Source: Pararhizobium capsulatum DSM 1112
Lineage (GTDB): Bacteria; Pseudomonadota; Alphaproteobacteria; Rhizobiales; Rhizobiaceae
Direction of reading: 5' to 3'
Assembly (NCBI RefSeq): GCF_030814475.1
Contig: NZ_JAUSVF010000001.1
Span: forward strand, 889,001-953,000
DNA: 64,000 bases
Numbering within the stretch: position 1 is the first letter of the stretch; the number at the start of each line of letters is the position of its first letter. The translations under genes and the position numbers were made by a program. Below the pieces are notes generated by a model. The model ran no database searches. It was given only the letters and a program-made list of their open reading frames with translations, and had not been told where the DNA came from. Shown one piece after another: positions 9,339 through 21,282 of the stretch.

Positions 9339-9374
9339 AAAAAGCCCGCCCGGGAAACCGGAGCGGGCTTTTTT
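9339..9374. terminator. Bidirectional Rho-independent terminator between olsB and maeB
   Basis: AAAAAGCCCGC and GCGGGCTTTTTT form a perfect 11-bp stem around a 13-nt loop. A-runs and T-runs on the two sides let it serve both converging genes. It ends 20 bp from the maeB stop codon. Confidence 0.9.
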
Positions 9375-9394
9375 CGTTTCAGCGCCGCCAGATT

Positions 9395-11680
9395 TTACAT
9401 CCCGGCATTATGGGCGGCCAGTGCCGCCATGTTGACGATATCCGAATCCTTGGCCGCCATCGAGACGATCTGCACCGACTTGTCGAGGCCGACAAGCAGC
9501 GGGCCTATCACGGTCGAGCCACCGAGTTCCTGCAGCATCTTGGTGGAGATCGAAGCCGAGTGGAAAGCCGGCATGACCAGCACGTTTGCTGTGCCTGACA
9601 GGCGGCAGAAGGGGTATTGCTCCATGACCTGGGCATTGAGCGCAACGTCGGCTCCCATTTCCCCGTCATACTCAAAATCCACGCGGCGCTTGTCGAGGAT
9701 ATCGACGGCCTCGCGTACCCGCTCCGAGCGTTCACCGGAAGGATGGCCGAAGGTCGAATAGGCAAGCATCGCCACGCGCGGAAAATAGCCGAGACGGCGG
9801 GCAAGGCCTGCGGCTTCCTCGGCGATATCGGCAAGTTCCTGCGCGGTGGGCATGTCGTGCACCGCCGTATCGGCAACAAGCACCGTGCGGCCGCGGCAGA
9901 GCGCCAGCGACACGCCGATCACCCGGTGGCCGGGTTTCGGATCGATGCAGCGACGCACGTCATCGAGCGCGGTGGAATAGTTGCGGGTGATGCCCGTCAC
10001 CATGCCATCGGCATCGCCCATCGCCACCATGCAGGCGGCAAAATGGTTGCGGTCGTTGTTGATCAGGCGCTGGGCATCGCGGAAGAGATAGCCCTTCCGC
10101 TGCAGGCGGGCATAGAGATAGTCGGTATAGGCGCCGGTGCGCTTGGAAAGGCGGGCGTTGACCAGCTCGATGCCGGGCCGGTCGAGGTCGATACCCTCGC
10201 GCTCGGCTATTTCGCGCATCCGGTCCTCGCGGCCGAGCAGAAGGGCGGTGCCGAGATCCTGGTTGGCATAGGCGAGCGCCGAGCGCATCATCCTGACTTC
10301 TTCGCCTTCGGCAAAGACGATGCGCTTCGGCTGGCGGCGGACGCGCTCGTAGATGCGCTGCAGGGTGGAGGCGATCGGGTCGCGCCGCGCCGACAGCTGG
10401 CGGCCATAGGCGGCAAGATCCGGGATCGGCTTGCGGGCAACGCCACTTTCCATCGCCGCCTTGGCGACAGCGACCGGAATGGCCGAGATCAGGCGGGGAT
10501 CGAAGGGCACGGGAATGATGTATTGCGGACCGAAACGGGGCCGGTTGCCCTGATAGGCAGCGGCGACATCATCCGGCACGTCTTCCTTGGCAAGGCTCGC
10601 CAGCGCCTGGGCGGCCGCAATTTTCATCGCCTCGTTGATGGTGGTGGCATGCACGTCGAGCGCGCCGCGGAAGATATAGGGGAAGCCGAGAACGTTGTTG
10701 ACCTGGTTCGGGTAGTCGGAACGGCCCGTCGCGACGATGGCGTCGTCACGGATATCGGCGACTTCCTCCGGGGTGATTTCCGGGTCCGGATTGGCCATGG
10801 CGAAGATGATCGGCCGAGGCGCCATCGAGCGGATCATGTCCTGCGACAGCGTGCCCTTGCCGGAGAGACCGAAGACCACGTCTGCGCCATCCATCGCTTC
10901 GACGAGCGTGCGCTTGTCCGTCTTGAGGGCATGGGCGGATTTCCACTGGTTCATGCCTTCGGTGCGGCCCTGATAGATGATGCCCTTGGTGTCGCAGAGC
11001 GTGATGTTCTCGGCCGTAAAGCCCATGGACTTGATCAGCTCGACGCAGGCGATCGCGGCAGCGCCCGCGCCGTTGCAGACGAGCTTCGTCGTCTTGAAAT
11101 CGCGGCCCGTCAGTGTGAGCGCGTTGATCAGGCCGGCAGCGGCGATAATGGCAGTGCCGTGCTGGTCGTCATGGAATACCGGGATATCCATGACCTCGCG
11201 CAGTTTCTGCTCGATGATGAAACAGTCCGGCGCCTTGATGTCTTCGAGATTGATGCCGCCGAAGGAGGGGCCGAGGAAGCGCACGCAGTTGATGAACTCG
11301 TCGACATTTTCGGTGTCGACCTCAAGGTCGATGGAATCGACGTCGGCAAAGCGCTTGAACAGCACCGACTTGCCTTCCATGACCGGCTTGGACGCCAGCG
11401 CGCCGAGGTTGCCGAGGCCGAGAATGGCGGTGCCGTTGGAAATGACGGCCACCATGTTGCCGCGGGTCGTATAGTCGTAGGCCTTTGCCGGATCGGCGGC
11501 GATCGCCTTGACGGGCACCGCAACGCCCGGCGAATAGGCAAGCGACAGGTCGCGCTGGGTCGCCATCGGCTTGGTCGGCGAAATCTCCAGCTTGCCGGGG
11601 CGTCCCTGGGAATGGAAATCGAGGGCTTCCTGGTCGGTTACGCTGCGTGCATTGCGATTGGCTTTGCCGTCTTCGGCCAT
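9395..11680 (-). CDS. maeB: NADP-dependent malic enzyme with phosphotransacetylase-like C-terminus
   Basis: A 761-aa MaeB-type enzyme (called tme in Sinorhizobium) that oxidatively decarboxylates malate to pyruvate with NADP+. The N-terminal malic domain (about residues 20-170) has 'SLAYSPGVAVPV' and 'FHDDQHGTAI'. The NAD-binding domain follows with 'VCNGAGAAAIACVELI'. The last about 320 residues are the phosphotransacetylase-like regulatory domain ('RIVFAEGEEVRMMRSA'). The start at 11680 was chosen because GGAGGAGG lies directly upstream; an in-frame upstream start gives an unrelated 43-residue leader. mutS is divergent, with about 100 bp of shared promoter space. This gene pair order is typical of Rhizobiaceae. 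Confidence 0.95.
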   Translation of the reverse strand: MAEDGKANRNARSVTDQEALDFHSQGRPGKLEISPTKPMATQRDLSLAYSPGVAVPVKAIAADPAKAYDYTTRGNMVAVISNGTAILGLGNLGALASKPVMEGKSVLFKRFADVDSIDLEVDTENVDEFINCVRFLGPSFGGINLEDIKAPDCFIIEQKLREVMDIPVFHDDQHGTAIIAAAGLINALTLTGRDFKTTKLVCNGAGAAAIACVELIKSMGFTAENITLCDTKGIIYQGRTEGMNQWKSAHALKTDKRTLVEAMDGADVVFGLSGKGTLSQDMIRSMAPRPIIFAMANPDPEITPEEVADIRDDAIVATGRSDYPNQVNNVLGFPYIFRGALDVHATTINEAMKIAAAQALASLAKEDVPDDVAAAYQGNRPRFGPQYIIPVPFDPRLISAIPVAVAKAAMESGVARKPIPDLAAYGRQLSARRDPIASTLQRIYERVRRQPKRIVFAEGEEVRMMRSALAYANQDLGTALLLGREDRMREIAEREGIDLDRPGIELVNARLSKRTGAYTDYLYARLQRKGYLFRDAQRLINNDRNHFAACMVAMGDADGMVTGITRNYSTALDDVRRCIDPKPGHRVIGVSLALCRGRTVLVADTAVHDMPTAQELADIAEEAAGLARRLGYFPRVAMLAYSTFGHPSGERSERVREAVDILDKRRVDFEYDGEMGADVALNAQVMEQYPFCRLSGTANVLVMPAFHSASISTKMLQELGGSTVIGPLLVGLDKSVQIVSMAAKDSDIVNMAALAAHNAGM

Positions 11681-11784
11681 GAAACCTCCTCCGAGTCCTG
11701 TGGGCGAAGGCTCCTCCCCGCCGCTTTGTTGTTGTCTTCTATAAACGCGCGTGGATAGTGTGGCACCTGTTTTCTGGGGCCAAA

Positions 11785-14529
11785 ATGACTTTTCTGAACG
11801 ACCCGACAAGCCGAAATTCCGAGGTTCTTTCTGCCGCCCAGCTGGCGACGGAGGAAAGCCGCTCGACCGCGACGCCGATGATGGAGCAGTATATCGAAAT
11901 CAAGGCGAACAACCCGGGATCGCTCCTGTTCTACCGCATGGGCGATTTCTACGAGTTGTTCTTCCAGGATGCGGTCGAAGCCTCGCGTGCGCTCGGCATT
12001 ACGTTGACGAAACGCGGCCAGCATCTCGGCCAGGATATCCCGATGTGCGGCGTGCCGGTCCATGCGGCCGACGACTATTTGCAGAAGCTGATCGTGCGCG
12101 GTTTCCGCGTCGCCGTCTGCGAGCAGGTCGAAGATCCGGCCGAAGCCAAGAAGCGCGGTTCGAAATCGGTGGTGAAGCGCGATGTCGTGCGTCTCGTCAC
12201 ACCGGGCACGATCACCGAAGACAAGCTGCTGTCGCCGTCCGAGACGAACTATCTGATGGCGCTCGCGCGCATCAGAAGTGGTGGCGAGCCGCTCCTGGCT
12301 CTTGCGTGGATCGATATTTCAACCGGCGTGTTCCGGCTTGCCGAGACGACGGAAAGCCGTCTGCTCGCGGATATCCTCCGCATCGACCCGGCCGAGCTGA
12401 TCCTTGCAGATACGGTTTTTCACGATCCCGAATTGCGCCCGGTTGTCGATACCCTCGGCCGTGTCGCCGTACCGCAACCGGGCGTTCTCTTCGACAGTGC
12501 ATCCGCCGAGGATCGCATCTCGCGCTACTACGGCGTCAAGACGCTCGATGGTTTCGGCGGCTTTTCCCGTGCGGAGATGGCGGCAGCATCGGCGGCAATC
12601 GCCTATGTCGAAAAGACCCAGTTTTCCGAACGCCCGCCGCTCGGCATTCCCGAGCGTGAAAGCGGCGCCTCGACGCTGTTCATCGATCCGGCGACGCGCA
12701 CCAATCTCGAACTGGTCAAGACCCAATCGGGAGACCGTAACGGCACGCTGCTGAAGGCGCTTGACCGGACTGTCACCGGCGGCGGTGCGCGCCTGCTCGC
12801 CGAACGCCTGATGTCGCCGCTGACGGATCCCGAGCGCATCGCCGCACGGCTGGATTCGATCACCGCGCTGCTTGATCAGCCCCAGCTCTCGGCGGATCTG
12901 CGCCAGGCGCTGAAGCATGTGCCGGATATGCCGCGTGCCTTGTCACGCCTCTCGCTCGGCCGTGGCGGTCCGCGCGATCTTGGCGCTATCCTCTCCGGCA
13001 CGGTCGCCGCCGGTGATGTCGTGCGCCTGCTCAAATCGGGCAATCTCTCCGAGGAGCTGGGCCTGGCGCTCGATTCCATCGCCGGCCTGCCGGAGGAGCT
13101 GTCGCAGCGCCTGACGGCGATGCTCTCCGACGAACTGCCGCTTCTGAAACGTGACGGCGGTTTCGTGCGGGCGGGGGCGAGTGTCGAACTCGACGAGGTC
13201 AGGGCCCTGCGCGACCAGTCGCGACGGGTGATCGCCGGGCTGCAGCTGAACTATGCCGAGGAAACCGGCATCAAGTCGCTGAAGATTAAATACAACAACG
13301 TGCTCGGCTATTTCATCGAGGTGACGGCTGGAAACGCCGGGCCGATGACCGACAGCGATGCGGCGCGTGCCAGCTACATCCATCGCCAGACGATGGCGAA
13401 CGCCATGCGCTTCACGACGACCGAGCTTGCCGATCTCGAATCCAAGATCGCCAATGCCGCCGACCGGGCGCTGACCATCGAGCTCGAAGCCTTCGATGCG
13501 CTGAGCGCGCTTGTTGTCCGCGAGGCCGAGGCAATCAAGGCGGCGGCCTTCGCGCTATCGACCATCGATGTTGCCGTCGGTCTCGCAAGCCTTGCCGAAG
13601 AGCAGGGTTATTGCCGCCCGGTCGTCGATGCCTCCACGATGTTTGCAATTGAAGGTGGTCGCCATCCGGTGGTCGAGCAGGCACTGCGTCGCCAGTCGGC
13701 CACCGTTTTCGTTGCCAATGGGTGCGATCTTTCGCCCCGCAGCGGCGAGGGCGATGGCGCGATCTGGTTGCTGACCGGCCCGAACATGGGCGGTAAGTCG
13801 ACCTTCTTGCGCCAGAACGCGTTGATCGCCATCATGGCCCAGATGGGCTCGTTCGTGCCGGCGACATCGGCCCATATCGGCATCGTCGACCGGCTGTTTT
13901 CCCGCGTCGGCGCCTCCGACGACCTGGCGCGCGGCCGCTCGACCTTCATGGTCGAGATGGTCGAGACGGCGGCGATCCTCAACCAGGCGACCGACCGCTC
14001 CCTCGTCATCCTCGACGAGATAGGCCGCGGCACGGCGACATTTGACGGTCTTTCGATCGCCTGGGCGGCGGTCGAGCATCTGCATGAGGGCAATCGCTGC
14101 CGCGGGCTGTTTGCCACCCATTTCCACGAGCTGACGGTACTTTCAGAAAAGCTCGGGCGACTTTCCAACGCCACCATGCGGGTCAAGGAATGGGACGGCG
14201 ACGTCATCTTCCTGCACGAGGTCGGCCCTGGGGCCGCTGACAGGTCGTACGGCATCCAGGTCGCGCGCCTTGCGGGCCTGCCGGCCTCGGTCGTTGCCCG
14301 TGCCCGCGAGGTGCTCGCCAAGCTCGAGGATGCGGACCGCAAGAACCCGGCAAGCCAGCTTATCGATGATCTGCCGCTGTTCCAGGTGGCGATCCGCCGC
14401 GAGGAGAAGGCGAAGGCCGGTCCCTCCAAGGTTGAGGAAGCTTTAAAAAGCCTCAATCCCGATGATATGACCCCGCGCGAAGCGATGGACGCGCTCTATG
14501 CATTGAAGAAACAACTTGGCAATGCTTGA
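11785..14529 (+). CDS. mutS: DNA mismatch repair protein MutS
   Basis: A 914-aa mismatch-recognition ATPase. The Phe-X-Glu mismatch wedge is in '[12 protein letters not shown]' (Phe55, Glu57). Connector, lever and clamp domains follow. The ATPase has Walker A '[11 protein letters not shown]' (about residue 666) and Walker B/signature '[15 protein letters not shown]'. The C-terminus contains the helix-turn-helix region '[14 protein letters not shown]'. The ATG at 11785 was preferred to a GTG 27 nt upstream because its N-terminus resembles other rhizobial MutS proteins. mutL is not in the window. glnD follows 62 bp downstream. Confidence 0.96.
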   Translation: MTFLNDPTSRNSEVLSAAQLATEESRSTATPMMEQYIEIKANNPGSLLFYRMGDFYELFFQDAVEASRALGITLTKRGQHLGQDIPMCGVPVHAADDYLQKLIVRGFRVAVCEQVEDPAEAKKRGSKSVVKRDVVRLVTPGTITEDKLLSPSETNYLMALARIRSGGEPLLALAWIDISTGVFRLAETTESRLLADILRIDPAELILADTVFHDPELRPVVDTLGRVAVPQPGVLFDSASAEDRISRYYGVKTLDGFGGFSRAEMAAASAAIAYVEKTQFSERPPLGIPERESGASTLFIDPATRTNLELVKTQSGDRNGTLLKALDRTVTGGGARLLAERLMSPLTDPERIAARLDSITALLDQPQLSADLRQALKHVPDMPRALSRLSLGRGGPRDLGAILSGTVAAGDVVRLLKSGNLSEELGLALDSIAGLPEELSQRLTAMLSDELPLLKRDGGFVRAGASVELDEVRALRDQSRRVIAGLQLNYAEETGIKSLKIKYNNVLGYFIEVTAGNAGPMTDSDAARASYIHRQTMANAMRFTTTELADLESKIANAADRALTIELEAFDALSALVVREAEAIKAAAFALSTIDVAVGLASLAEEQGYCRPVVDASTMFAIEGGRHPVVEQALRRQSATVFVANGCDLSPRSGEGDGAIWLLTGPNMGGKSTFLRQNALIAIMAQMGSFVPATSAHIGIVDRLFSRVGASDDLARGRSTFMVEMVETAAILNQATDRSLVILDEIGRGTATFDGLSIAWAAVEHLHEGNRCRGLFATHFHELTVLSEKLGRLSNATMRVKEWDGDVIFLHEVGPGAADRSYGIQVARLAGLPASVVARAREVLAKLEDADRKNPASQLIDDLPLFQVAIRREEKAKAGPSKVEEALKSLNPDDMTPREAMDALYALKKQLGNA

Positions 14530-14591
14530 ACGCTACAGTCCCGGCCCAGCCCATTCCGGGTCTGTATATTCCGGGACGAAAGGTCTAAAGC

Positions 14592-17489
14592 ATGCAGCAG
14601 CGGCGCGCTGATATCGCCGGACATGAAGACGAGCGGCTGGCGATGAGCTTGAATGATATCGATTTTTCGGACATCCTCGACGTATCGGCGTTGCGGGCGA
14701 AATGCAATTTCATTGCGTCCGCCTATGCCGAACAGCGCGAACCGATGCGCCGGGCCTTGCTGGCCGCGTTTCGCGAGGCAAACCAGAAGGGCCGTGACAG
14801 GGCGCGCGAATTGCTGAGTGTCGATGGCAGCGGTCTCAAATGCGCCATGCGGATTTCCTGGCTGCAGGACCAGCTGATCACTATCCTCCACCATTTCGTG
14901 CTGAACGAGATTTTCGACGCATCCCACACGCCCGAGACATCGCGTCTGGCAGTGGCTGCCGTCGGCGGCTATGGGCGCGGTACGCTGGCCCCGGGGTCTG
15001 ACATCGATCTTCTCTTCATCCTGCCGGAGAAAAAGGCCGTCTGGAGCGAGCCGGCGATCGAGTTCATGCTCTATATCCTGTGGGATCTTGGTTTCAAGGT
15101 TGGTCACGCGACGCGATCAATCGAGGATTGCATCCGGCTTTCGCGCGCCGACATGACCATCCGCACCGCAATTCTCGAGACACGCTATATCTGCGGTTCC
15201 ATCGGGCTCACCAGTGAGCTCGAGGTTCGGTTCGACGAGGAAATCGTCAAGAATACCGGTCCCGCCTTTATCGCGGCCAAGCTTGCCGAGCGCGACGAGC
15301 GTCACCGCAAGGCCGGCGATACGCGTTATCTCGTCGAGCCGAATGTCAAGGAAGGCAAGGGCGGTCTTCGCGACCTGCATACGCTCTTCTGGATCGCCAA
15401 GTATTTTTACCGCGTCAAGGATGCGGCCGATCTGGTGAAATTGGGCGTGCTGTCACGCCAGGAACTGAAGCTGTTCGAAAAGTCGGACGATTTTCTCTGG
15501 GCCGTGCGCTGCCACATGCATTTTCTGACCGGCAAGGCAGAGGAGCGGCTTTCCTTCGATATCCAGCGCGAGATCGCCGAATGCCTCGGCTATCACGACC
15601 ATCCCGGCATGACCGCGGTCGAGCGCTTCATGAAGCACTATTTCCTTGTTGCAAAGAATGTCGGCGATCTAACGCGCATTTTCTGCGCAGCTCTCGAGGA
15701 CCAGCAGGCAAAGCAGCTTCCGGGGTTCACGGCGGCGATTTCCCGTTTTACCCACCGGGTGCGCAAGATCCCGGGCTCGCTCGAATTCGTCGATGACGGC
15801 GGCCGTATCGCGCTTGCAAGCCCCGATGTCTTCAAGCGCGACCCCGTCAGCCTGATCCGGATTTTCCATGTCGCCGATATCAACGACCTGGAATTCCACC
15901 CCGCGGCGCTTAAGCAGGTGACGCGCTCGCTGAGGCTGATCACGTCGGCCGTGCGGGAGAACGAGGAGGCCAACCGCCTTTTCATCTCGATCCTGACCTC
16001 GAAGCGGAAGCCGGAACTGATCCTGCGCCGGATGAACGAGGCCGGTGTGCTCGGCCGCTTCATCCCGGAATTCGGCAAGATCGTTTCGCTGATGCAGTTC
16101 AACATGTACCACCACTACACTGTGGATGAGCATCTGCTGCGCGCCGTTGATACGCTGTCGAACATCGACCAGGGCCGCGACGACGAGGTGCATCCGCTTG
16201 CAGTCAAGGTCATGCCGGGCGTGGAGGACCGCACGGCGCTGTTCGTTGCAGTTCTGCTGCACGATGTCGCCAAGGGTCGCCCGGAGGACCATTCCGCCGC
16301 AGGCGCCAAGGTTGCGCGCAAGCTCGGCCCGCGGTTCGGCCTGTCGCCGAAGCAGACGGAAACCGTCGCCTGGCTGATCGAGGAACATCTGACCATGTCG
16401 ATGGTCGCCCAGACGCGCGACCTCAACGACCGCAAGACGATCATCGACTTTGCCGACAAGGTGCAGTCGCTCGATCGGCTGAAGATGCTGCTGATCCTCA
16501 CGGTCTGCGATATTCGTGCTGTCGGACCCGGTGTCTGGAACGGCTGGAAGGGCCAGTTGCTGCGCACGCTCTATTATGAGACCGAACTCCTGCTTTCCGG
16601 CGGTTTCTCCGAAGTACCGCGCAAGGAACGCGCGGCCCATGCCGCCGAGGTGCTGTACGAGGCGCTTCCCGATTGGAGCCAGAAGGATCGCAAGACCTAC
16701 ACCAAGCTGCACTATCAGCCCTATCTGCTGTCGGTACCGCTCGAAGACCAGATCCGTCACGCCACGTTCATTCGGGAATCCGACAAGGCGGGCAAGGCGC
16801 TGGCAACCATGGTGCGCACCCATCAGTTCCACGCGATCACGGAAATCACTATCCTTTCTCCCGACCACCCGCGCCTGCTTGCCGTTATCGCCGGCGCCTG
16901 CGCGGCGGCGGGCGCCAACATTGTCGACGCACAGATCTTCACGACATCGGATGGACGCGCGCTCGATACGATCCTGGTGAACCGGGAGTTCGCCAATGAT
17001 GAGGACGAGACACGCCGGGCGGCCAATATCGGTAAGCTGATCGAGGATGTGCTGTCCGGCAGGAAGCGCCTGCCTGAGGTGATCGCCAGTCGCACAAAGA
17101 GCCGCAAGCGCACCAAGGCCTTCACGGTTACGCCGGCCGTCACCATCAGCAACACGCTGTCCAACAAGTTCACCGTCATCGAGGTGGAGTGCCTCGACCG
17201 TACGGGCCTGCTCTCCGAAATGACGGAAGTGCTTGCCGATCTCTCGCTGGATATCGCCTCGGCGCATATCACCACCTTCGGCGAAAAGGTCATCGACACC
17301 TTCTACGTGACCGACCTTGTCGGACAGAAGATCGTCAACGAAAACCGCCACAATCATATCGCCGCCCGCCTCAAGGCCGTCATGTCCGACGAGGCCGACG
17401 AGGTGCGCGATCGCATGCCCGCCGGCATCATCGCGCAGCCGAACACCGCGCGCCCGGCGGTTGCCCGAAAGACCAGAGCCGAAACATGA
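14592..17489 (+). CDS. glnD: Bifunctional [protein-PII] uridylyltransferase/uridylyl-removing enzyme
   Basis: A 965-aa nitrogen sensor that uridylylates PII proteins when glutamine is low and removes UMP when it is high. Domain order is intact. The nucleotidyltransferase has '[17 protein letters not shown]' (about 125-141). A helical linker follows. The HD hydrolase has '[15 protein letters not shown]' (about 552-566). Two ACT glutamine-sensing domains start near 745 ('[14 protein letters not shown]') and 865 ('[14 protein letters not shown]'). AAAGG lies 8 nt before the start. An in-frame ATG 51 nt later is an alternative. The stop overlaps the murJ start (ATGA). Confidence 0.96.
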   Translation: MQQRRADIAGHEDERLAMSLNDIDFSDILDVSALRAKCNFIASAYAEQREPMRRALLAAFREANQKGRDRARELLSVDGSGLKCAMRISWLQDQLITILHHFVLNEIFDASHTPETSRLAVAAVGGYGRGTLAPGSDIDLLFILPEKKAVWSEPAIEFMLYILWDLGFKVGHATRSIEDCIRLSRADMTIRTAILETRYICGSIGLTSELEVRFDEEIVKNTGPAFIAAKLAERDERHRKAGDTRYLVEPNVKEGKGGLRDLHTLFWIAKYFYRVKDAADLVKLGVLSRQELKLFEKSDDFLWAVRCHMHFLTGKAEERLSFDIQREIAECLGYHDHPGMTAVERFMKHYFLVAKNVGDLTRIFCAALEDQQAKQLPGFTAAISRFTHRVRKIPGSLEFVDDGGRIALASPDVFKRDPVSLIRIFHVADINDLEFHPAALKQVTRSLRLITSAVRENEEANRLFISILTSKRKPELILRRMNEAGVLGRFIPEFGKIVSLMQFNMYHHYTVDEHLLRAVDTLSNIDQGRDDEVHPLAVKVMPGVEDRTALFVAVLLHDVAKGRPEDHSAAGAKVARKLGPRFGLSPKQTETVAWLIEEHLTMSMVAQTRDLNDRKTIIDFADKVQSLDRLKMLLILTVCDIRAVGPGVWNGWKGQLLRTLYYETELLLSGGFSEVPRKERAAHAAEVLYEALPDWSQKDRKTYTKLHYQPYLLSVPLEDQIRHATFIRESDKAGKALATMVRTHQFHAITEITILSPDHPRLLAVIAGACAAAGANIVDAQIFTTSDGRALDTILVNREFANDEDETRRAANIGKLIEDVLSGRKRLPEVIASRTKSRKRTKAFTVTPAVTISNTLSNKFTVIEVECLDRTGLLSEMTEVLADLSLDIASAHITTFGEKVIDTFYVTDLVGQKIVNENRHNHIAARLKAVMSDEADEVRDRMPAGIIAQPNTARPAVARKTRAET

Positions 17490-19072
17490 GCCTCGTTCGA
17501 AAATTTGCAACGGTCGGCGGCGCCACGCTTGGCAGCCGGGTCCTCGGCTTCGGCCGCGAAACGCTGATGGCAGCTGCACTCGGCACGGGGCCGATGGCCG
17601 ACGCCTTCTATGCGGCCTTCCGCTTTCCCAATCTCTTCCGTCGTCTTTTTGCCGAAGGGGCATTCAATGCCGCCTTCGTGCCGCTCTTTGCCAAGGAGAT
17701 CGAGGCGAACGGCATTGATGGGGCCAAGCGGTTTTCGGAAGAAGTGCTGGGTGTCCTCTTCACCGTGCTCCTGTTGATCACCATTGCCATGGAAGTGGCG
17801 ATGCCGTGGCTTGTTTCCTGGATCATCGCGCCCGGTTTCGACGTGGGCACCGAGAAATTTGACGTTACCGTCAAGCTTGCGGTGGTGATGTTCCCCTACC
17901 TGATGTGCATGTCGCTGACGGCGATGCTGTCGGGCATGCTGAATTCGCTGCACCATTATTTCGCAGCCGCCGTCGCGCCGATCTTTCTGAACATCGCCTT
18001 GATCGCTGCCTTGGGCTACGGCCTTTGGACGGGAGCCGATCCGCTCTCGACGGCCTGGTATCTGTCCTGGGGCGTGCTGGTTGCAGGCCTTCTGCAGATG
18101 GCGGTGCTTTATGTCGGTGTGCTGCATGCGGGCATGCGCTTCGGGCTGCGCAGGCCACGCTTCACCCCGAACGTCAAGCGCTTGCTGTGGCTGGCGCTGC
18201 CTGCGGCGGTGACGGGCGGGATCACCCAGATCAACCAGATCATCGGCCAGATGATCGCTTCCACCAAGGATGGCGCAATTGCCGTCCTGCAATATGCCGA
18301 CCGCGTCTATCAGCTGCCACTTGGTGTCGTCGGTATCGCCGTTGGTGTCGTGCTTCTGCCGGAACTGTCGCGGGCGCTGCGCGGCGGGCATGAGCGGGAG
18401 GCGGCGAACCTGCAGAACCGCTCGCTGGAATTCGTGCTGTTCCTGACGCTACCGGCGGCCGGTGCGCTGTGGGTCATTTCCGACGAGATCGTGCGGGTGC
18501 TTTACGAGCGCGGCGCGTTCTCGACCGATACGACCAGCACGGTTGCGGCGACGCTAGCGATCTACGGCCTCGGGCTTCCGGCCTTCGTGATGATCAAGTC
18601 ACTGACCCCCGGCTTTTTCGCGCGCGAGGATACGAAAACGCCGATGCGCATTACGGGACTGTCGGTGGCGGTCAATTGCGCGCTCGCCGTCTCATTGTTC
18701 CCGCTCTTTGCAGAACGCGGCATCGCCACGGCCGAAGCCACGTCGGGCTGGCTGACGGCCACGTTGCTGTTCATCACGCTGATCTGGCGCGGTCACTGGA
18801 ATTGGGAAAATGCGCTGGCCTTCCGGGTCGTCCGCCTGCTGATCGCAACCGTCATCATGGCGGTTACGCTCAATTATGCCTCCGCAGCATTGGCCGACTG
18901 GCTGGTGCCGGAAAGCCCGCTTCTGGTCCAGCTTACTGCACTGATGATGCTGATCGGCCTGGCGATGGTCGTCTATTTCTCGGTGGCGTTTCTTATCGGC
19001 GGTGCGGATGCCTCGATGATCCGGCGCAACCTGAAGCGGAAGGCCAAGCCCGCGCCGCCGCTGGACGCCTAA
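17486..19072 (+). CDS. murJ: Lipid II flippase MurJ (MviN)
   Basis: A 528-aa MOP-superfamily transporter with about 14 hydrophobic helices that moves lipid II across the inner membrane for peptidoglycan synthesis. Diagnostic stretches are '[19 protein letters not shown]' near the N-terminus, '[20 protein letters not shown]' (about residues 43-62) and '[14 protein letters not shown]' late in the protein. The start overlaps the glnD stop by 4 bp, giving the classical alphaproteobacterial glnD-murJ pair. A short basic tail ends the protein. A glyoxalase-fold gene begins 11 bp downstream. Confidence 0.95.
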   Translation: MSLVRKFATVGGATLGSRVLGFGRETLMAAALGTGPMADAFYAAFRFPNLFRRLFAEGAFNAAFVPLFAKEIEANGIDGAKRFSEEVLGVLFTVLLLITIAMEVAMPWLVSWIIAPGFDVGTEKFDVTVKLAVVMFPYLMCMSLTAMLSGMLNSLHHYFAAAVAPIFLNIALIAALGYGLWTGADPLSTAWYLSWGVLVAGLLQMAVLYVGVLHAGMRFGLRRPRFTPNVKRLLWLALPAAVTGGITQINQIIGQMIASTKDGAIAVLQYADRVYQLPLGVVGIAVGVVLLPELSRALRGGHEREAANLQNRSLEFVLFLTLPAAGALWVISDEIVRVLYERGAFSTDTTSTVAATLAIYGLGLPAFVMIKSLTPGFFAREDTKTPMRITGLSVAVNCALAVSLFPLFAERGIATAEATSGWLTATLLFITLIWRGHWNWENALAFRVVRLLIATVIMAVTLNYASAALADWLVPESPLLVQLTALMMLIGLAMVVYFSVAFLIGGADASMIRRNLKRKAKPAPPLDA

Positions 19073-19083
19073 GAAAGGCCGCC

Positions 19084-19476
19084 ATGAAGCAGGTCATCGC
19101 CCGCATTGCCCTCGTCGTCCCGGACTATGATCAGGGTATCGATTTTTATTGTCGCAAGCTCGGCTTCGAACTGCTGGAAGATACAGATATGGGAGAGGGC
19201 AAGCGCTGGGTGCTTGTCCGCCCAAAGGGCGCGACCGAGACTGCGCTTCTGCTTGCAAAGGCCGACGGAGACCGTCAGCGGGCGGCGATCGGCAACCAGA
19301 CGGGTGGCCGGGTCGGCTTCATCCTGTTCACGGACGATTTCGCCCGCGATCATCCGGCGATGATGGCTGCGGGCGTCACTTTTCTTGAAGAACCACGCCA
19401 CGAAGTTTACGGCAGCGTTGCCGTTTTTGCGGATCCTTTCGGCAATACCTGGGATTTGCTGCAGCCCGCTGCATAA
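19084..19476 (+). CDS. VOC (glyoxalase/bleomycin-resistance fold) family protein
   Basis: A 130-aa protein with the paired beta-alpha-beta-beta-beta modules of the vicinal oxygen chelate superfamily. It has 'IALVVPDYDQGIDFYCRKLG' at the start and 'VAVFADPFGNTWDLLQP' at the end, whose acidic and polar residues usually bind a metal. The substrate cannot be predicted; such short single-domain VOC proteins range from lyases to antibiotic-binding proteins. The ATG at 19084 lies 11 bp after murJ with GAAAGG just upstream, so it is probably the last gene of the glnD-murJ operon. Confidence 0.8.
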   Translation: MKQVIARIALVVPDYDQGIDFYCRKLGFELLEDTDMGEGKRWVLVRPKGATETALLLAKADGDRQRAAIGNQTGGRVGFILFTDDFARDHPAMMAAGVTFLEEPRHEVYGSVAVFADPFGNTWDLLQPAA

Positions 19477-19586
19477 GGGCTCGTTGCAATTCCGCTTGAT
19501 CGTCCCAACCGCCTTGTGCATAAGCGCGGCCATACGCAACAGAGCCAGAGCAATCTAGGCCTTCCACAAGCCTGATCGAGGACACC

Positions 19587-20654
19587 ATGTCAGACTTCAA
19601 GCCGCTCGTCTTTTCCGGCGTCCAGCCGACCGGCAATCTTCATCTCGGCAATTATCTCGGCGCGATCAGAAAGTTCGTGGCGCTGCAGGAAAACAACGAT
19701 TGCATCTATTGCGTCGTCGATCTGCACGCGATCACCAACCAGCTTGTGCACGAGGACATGCCGAACCAGATCCGTTCGATCGCGGCCGCCTTCATCGCCT
19801 CGGGCATCGATCCGAAGAAGCACATCGTCTTCAACCAGTCAGCCGTGCCGCAGCACGCCGAGCTTGCCTGGATCTTCAACTGCGTGGCGCGCATCGGCTG
19901 GATGGAGCGCATGACCCAGTTCAAGGACAAGACCGGCGGCAAGAATGCCGAACAGGCTTCGCTGGGCCTGCTTGCCTATCCGAGCCTGATGGCGGCAGAT
20001 ATCCTCGTCTACCGTGCGACCCATGTTCCTGTTGGAGACGACCAGAAGCAGCATCTGGAACTTGCCCGCGATATCGCCATGAAGTTCAACGTCGACTTCG
20101 AGCAGCATATCGCCCGCACGTCCTACGGCATCGACATCACTGTCGGCGAGCAGCCGGTGCATGCCTATTTCCCGATGGTCGAGCCGCTGATCGGCGGCCC
20201 GGCGCCACGGGTCATGAGCCTGCGTGACGGCACGAAGAAGATGTCGAAGTCGGATGCTTCCGATCTGTCGCGCGTCAACCTGATGGACGATGCCGAGACG
20301 ATCTCCAAGAAGATCCGCAAGGCCAAGACCGATCCGGATGCGTTGCCGAGCGAAACCGATGGCCTGAAGGGTCGCGCCGAGGCTGAAAATCTTGTCGGCA
20401 TCTACGCGGCGCTTTCCGACAAGACCAAGCAGCAGGTGCTCGACGAGTTCGGCGGCCAGCAGTTCTCGGTGTTCAAGCCGGCACTGGTCGATCTTGCCGT
20501 CAACGTGTTGTCGCCGATCACGCAGGAAATGCGCCAGCTGATGGACGATACGAGCCATATCGATGCCATTCTGCGCGATGGTGGCGAGCGTGCCCGCGCC
20601 CGTGCCGAAGTGACGATGAAGGAAGTTCGCGAGATCATCGGCTTCCTGCAGTAA
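19587..20654 (+). CDS. trpS: Tryptophan-tRNA ligase
   Basis: A 355-aa class I aminoacyl-tRNA synthetase charging tRNA-Trp. It shows the HIGH-type motif as '[14 protein letters not shown]' (about residues 12-25) and the KMSKS loop as '[12 protein letters not shown]' (about 215-226). Length is normal for bacterial TrpRS. GAGGA lies 5 nt before the ATG. A universal stress protein gene follows 52 bp downstream and may share its transcript. Confidence 0.96.
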   Translation: MSDFKPLVFSGVQPTGNLHLGNYLGAIRKFVALQENNDCIYCVVDLHAITNQLVHEDMPNQIRSIAAAFIASGIDPKKHIVFNQSAVPQHAELAWIFNCVARIGWMERMTQFKDKTGGKNAEQASLGLLAYPSLMAADILVYRATHVPVGDDQKQHLELARDIAMKFNVDFEQHIARTSYGIDITVGEQPVHAYFPMVEPLIGGPAPRVMSLRDGTKKMSKSDASDLSRVNLMDDAETISKKIRKAKTDPDALPSETDGLKGRAEAENLVGIYAALSDKTKQQVLDEFGGQQFSVFKPALVDLAVNVLSPITQEMRQLMDDTSHIDAILRDGGERARARAEVTMKEVREIIGFLQ

Positions 20655-20706
20655 GTCTCGAAAAAGGCCTCTTGCAGCCGTCCGGAACGAGTGTAAGTAT
20701 CCGGCC

Positions 20707-21198
20707 ATGGTTTCGACACGACTCTCACGAATGGAAGGTCACCGCCGTAAATTCATGGCGGTGATCGACGACACGCCCGAATGCGGCCGTGCCGTCCACT
20801 ATGCCGGCATGCGCGCCAAGAATTCCAATGGCGGCCTCGTCCTGCTCTATGTGATCGCCGATGAAGATTTTCAGCAATGGCTGGGGGTTGAGGCGGTCAT
20901 GAGGGCTGAAGCGCGGGCGGAAGCCGAGGCGACGCTGGCGAAGATTGCCCAGACGGTGCGCGAAACGATCGGCATCGAGCCGGAAATGGTGATCCGCGAA
21001 GGCAACGCCACGGAGCAGATCTACGGCCTGATCGAAGAAGACCGCGATATCGCCATTCTCGTTCTCGCCGCCGGATCGGCCAAGGATGGACCCGGACCGC
21101 TGGTCTCCTCCATCGCTGGCAAGACGGCCGCGTTCCCCATTCCCGTCACGGTCATCCCTGATCTGCTGACGGACGAGGAGATCGACGCTCTCAGCTAA
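20707..21198 (+). CDS. Universal stress protein (UspA) family protein
   Basis: A 163-aa single-domain Usp protein of the nucleotide-binding alpha/beta fold. It has an N-terminal 'KFMAVIDDTPECGRAVHYA' strand-helix with the usual Asp, and the C-terminal segment 'ILVLAAGSAKDGPGPLVS' occupying the place of the G-2X-G-9X-G(S/T) ATP loop. The fit to that loop is loose, so ATP binding is uncertain. An in-frame ATG at 20731 is an alternative start. The placement between trpS and nfuA gives no functional clue. Confidence 0.8.
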   Translation: MVSTRLSRMEGHRRKFMAVIDDTPECGRAVHYAGMRAKNSNGGLVLLYVIADEDFQQWLGVEAVMRAEARAEAEATLAKIAQTVRETIGIEPEMVIREGNATEQIYGLIEEDRDIAILVLAAGSAKDGPGPLVSSIAGKTAAFPIPVTVIPDLLTDEEIDALS

Positions 21199-21282
21199 TG
21201 GCAGCATCAACAGATTTGATCCTCAAGGATTGCAAACGCAGTCCCGCGCATCTTGAAGCGGTTTGCCAAACAGCTTATATTC

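Noticed and set aside
9617..11758. 713-aa open frame on the plus strand opposite maeB
   Set aside because: It is a codon-bias shadow: the maeB product on the other strand has complete malic enzyme and phosphotransacetylase motifs, while this frame gives His/Arg/Asp-rich sequence without a domain.
15669..17663. 664-aa open frame on the minus strand opposite glnD
   Set aside because: It is antisense to a glnD with all its catalytic and ACT motifs, and the translation is low-complexity with no recognisable fold.
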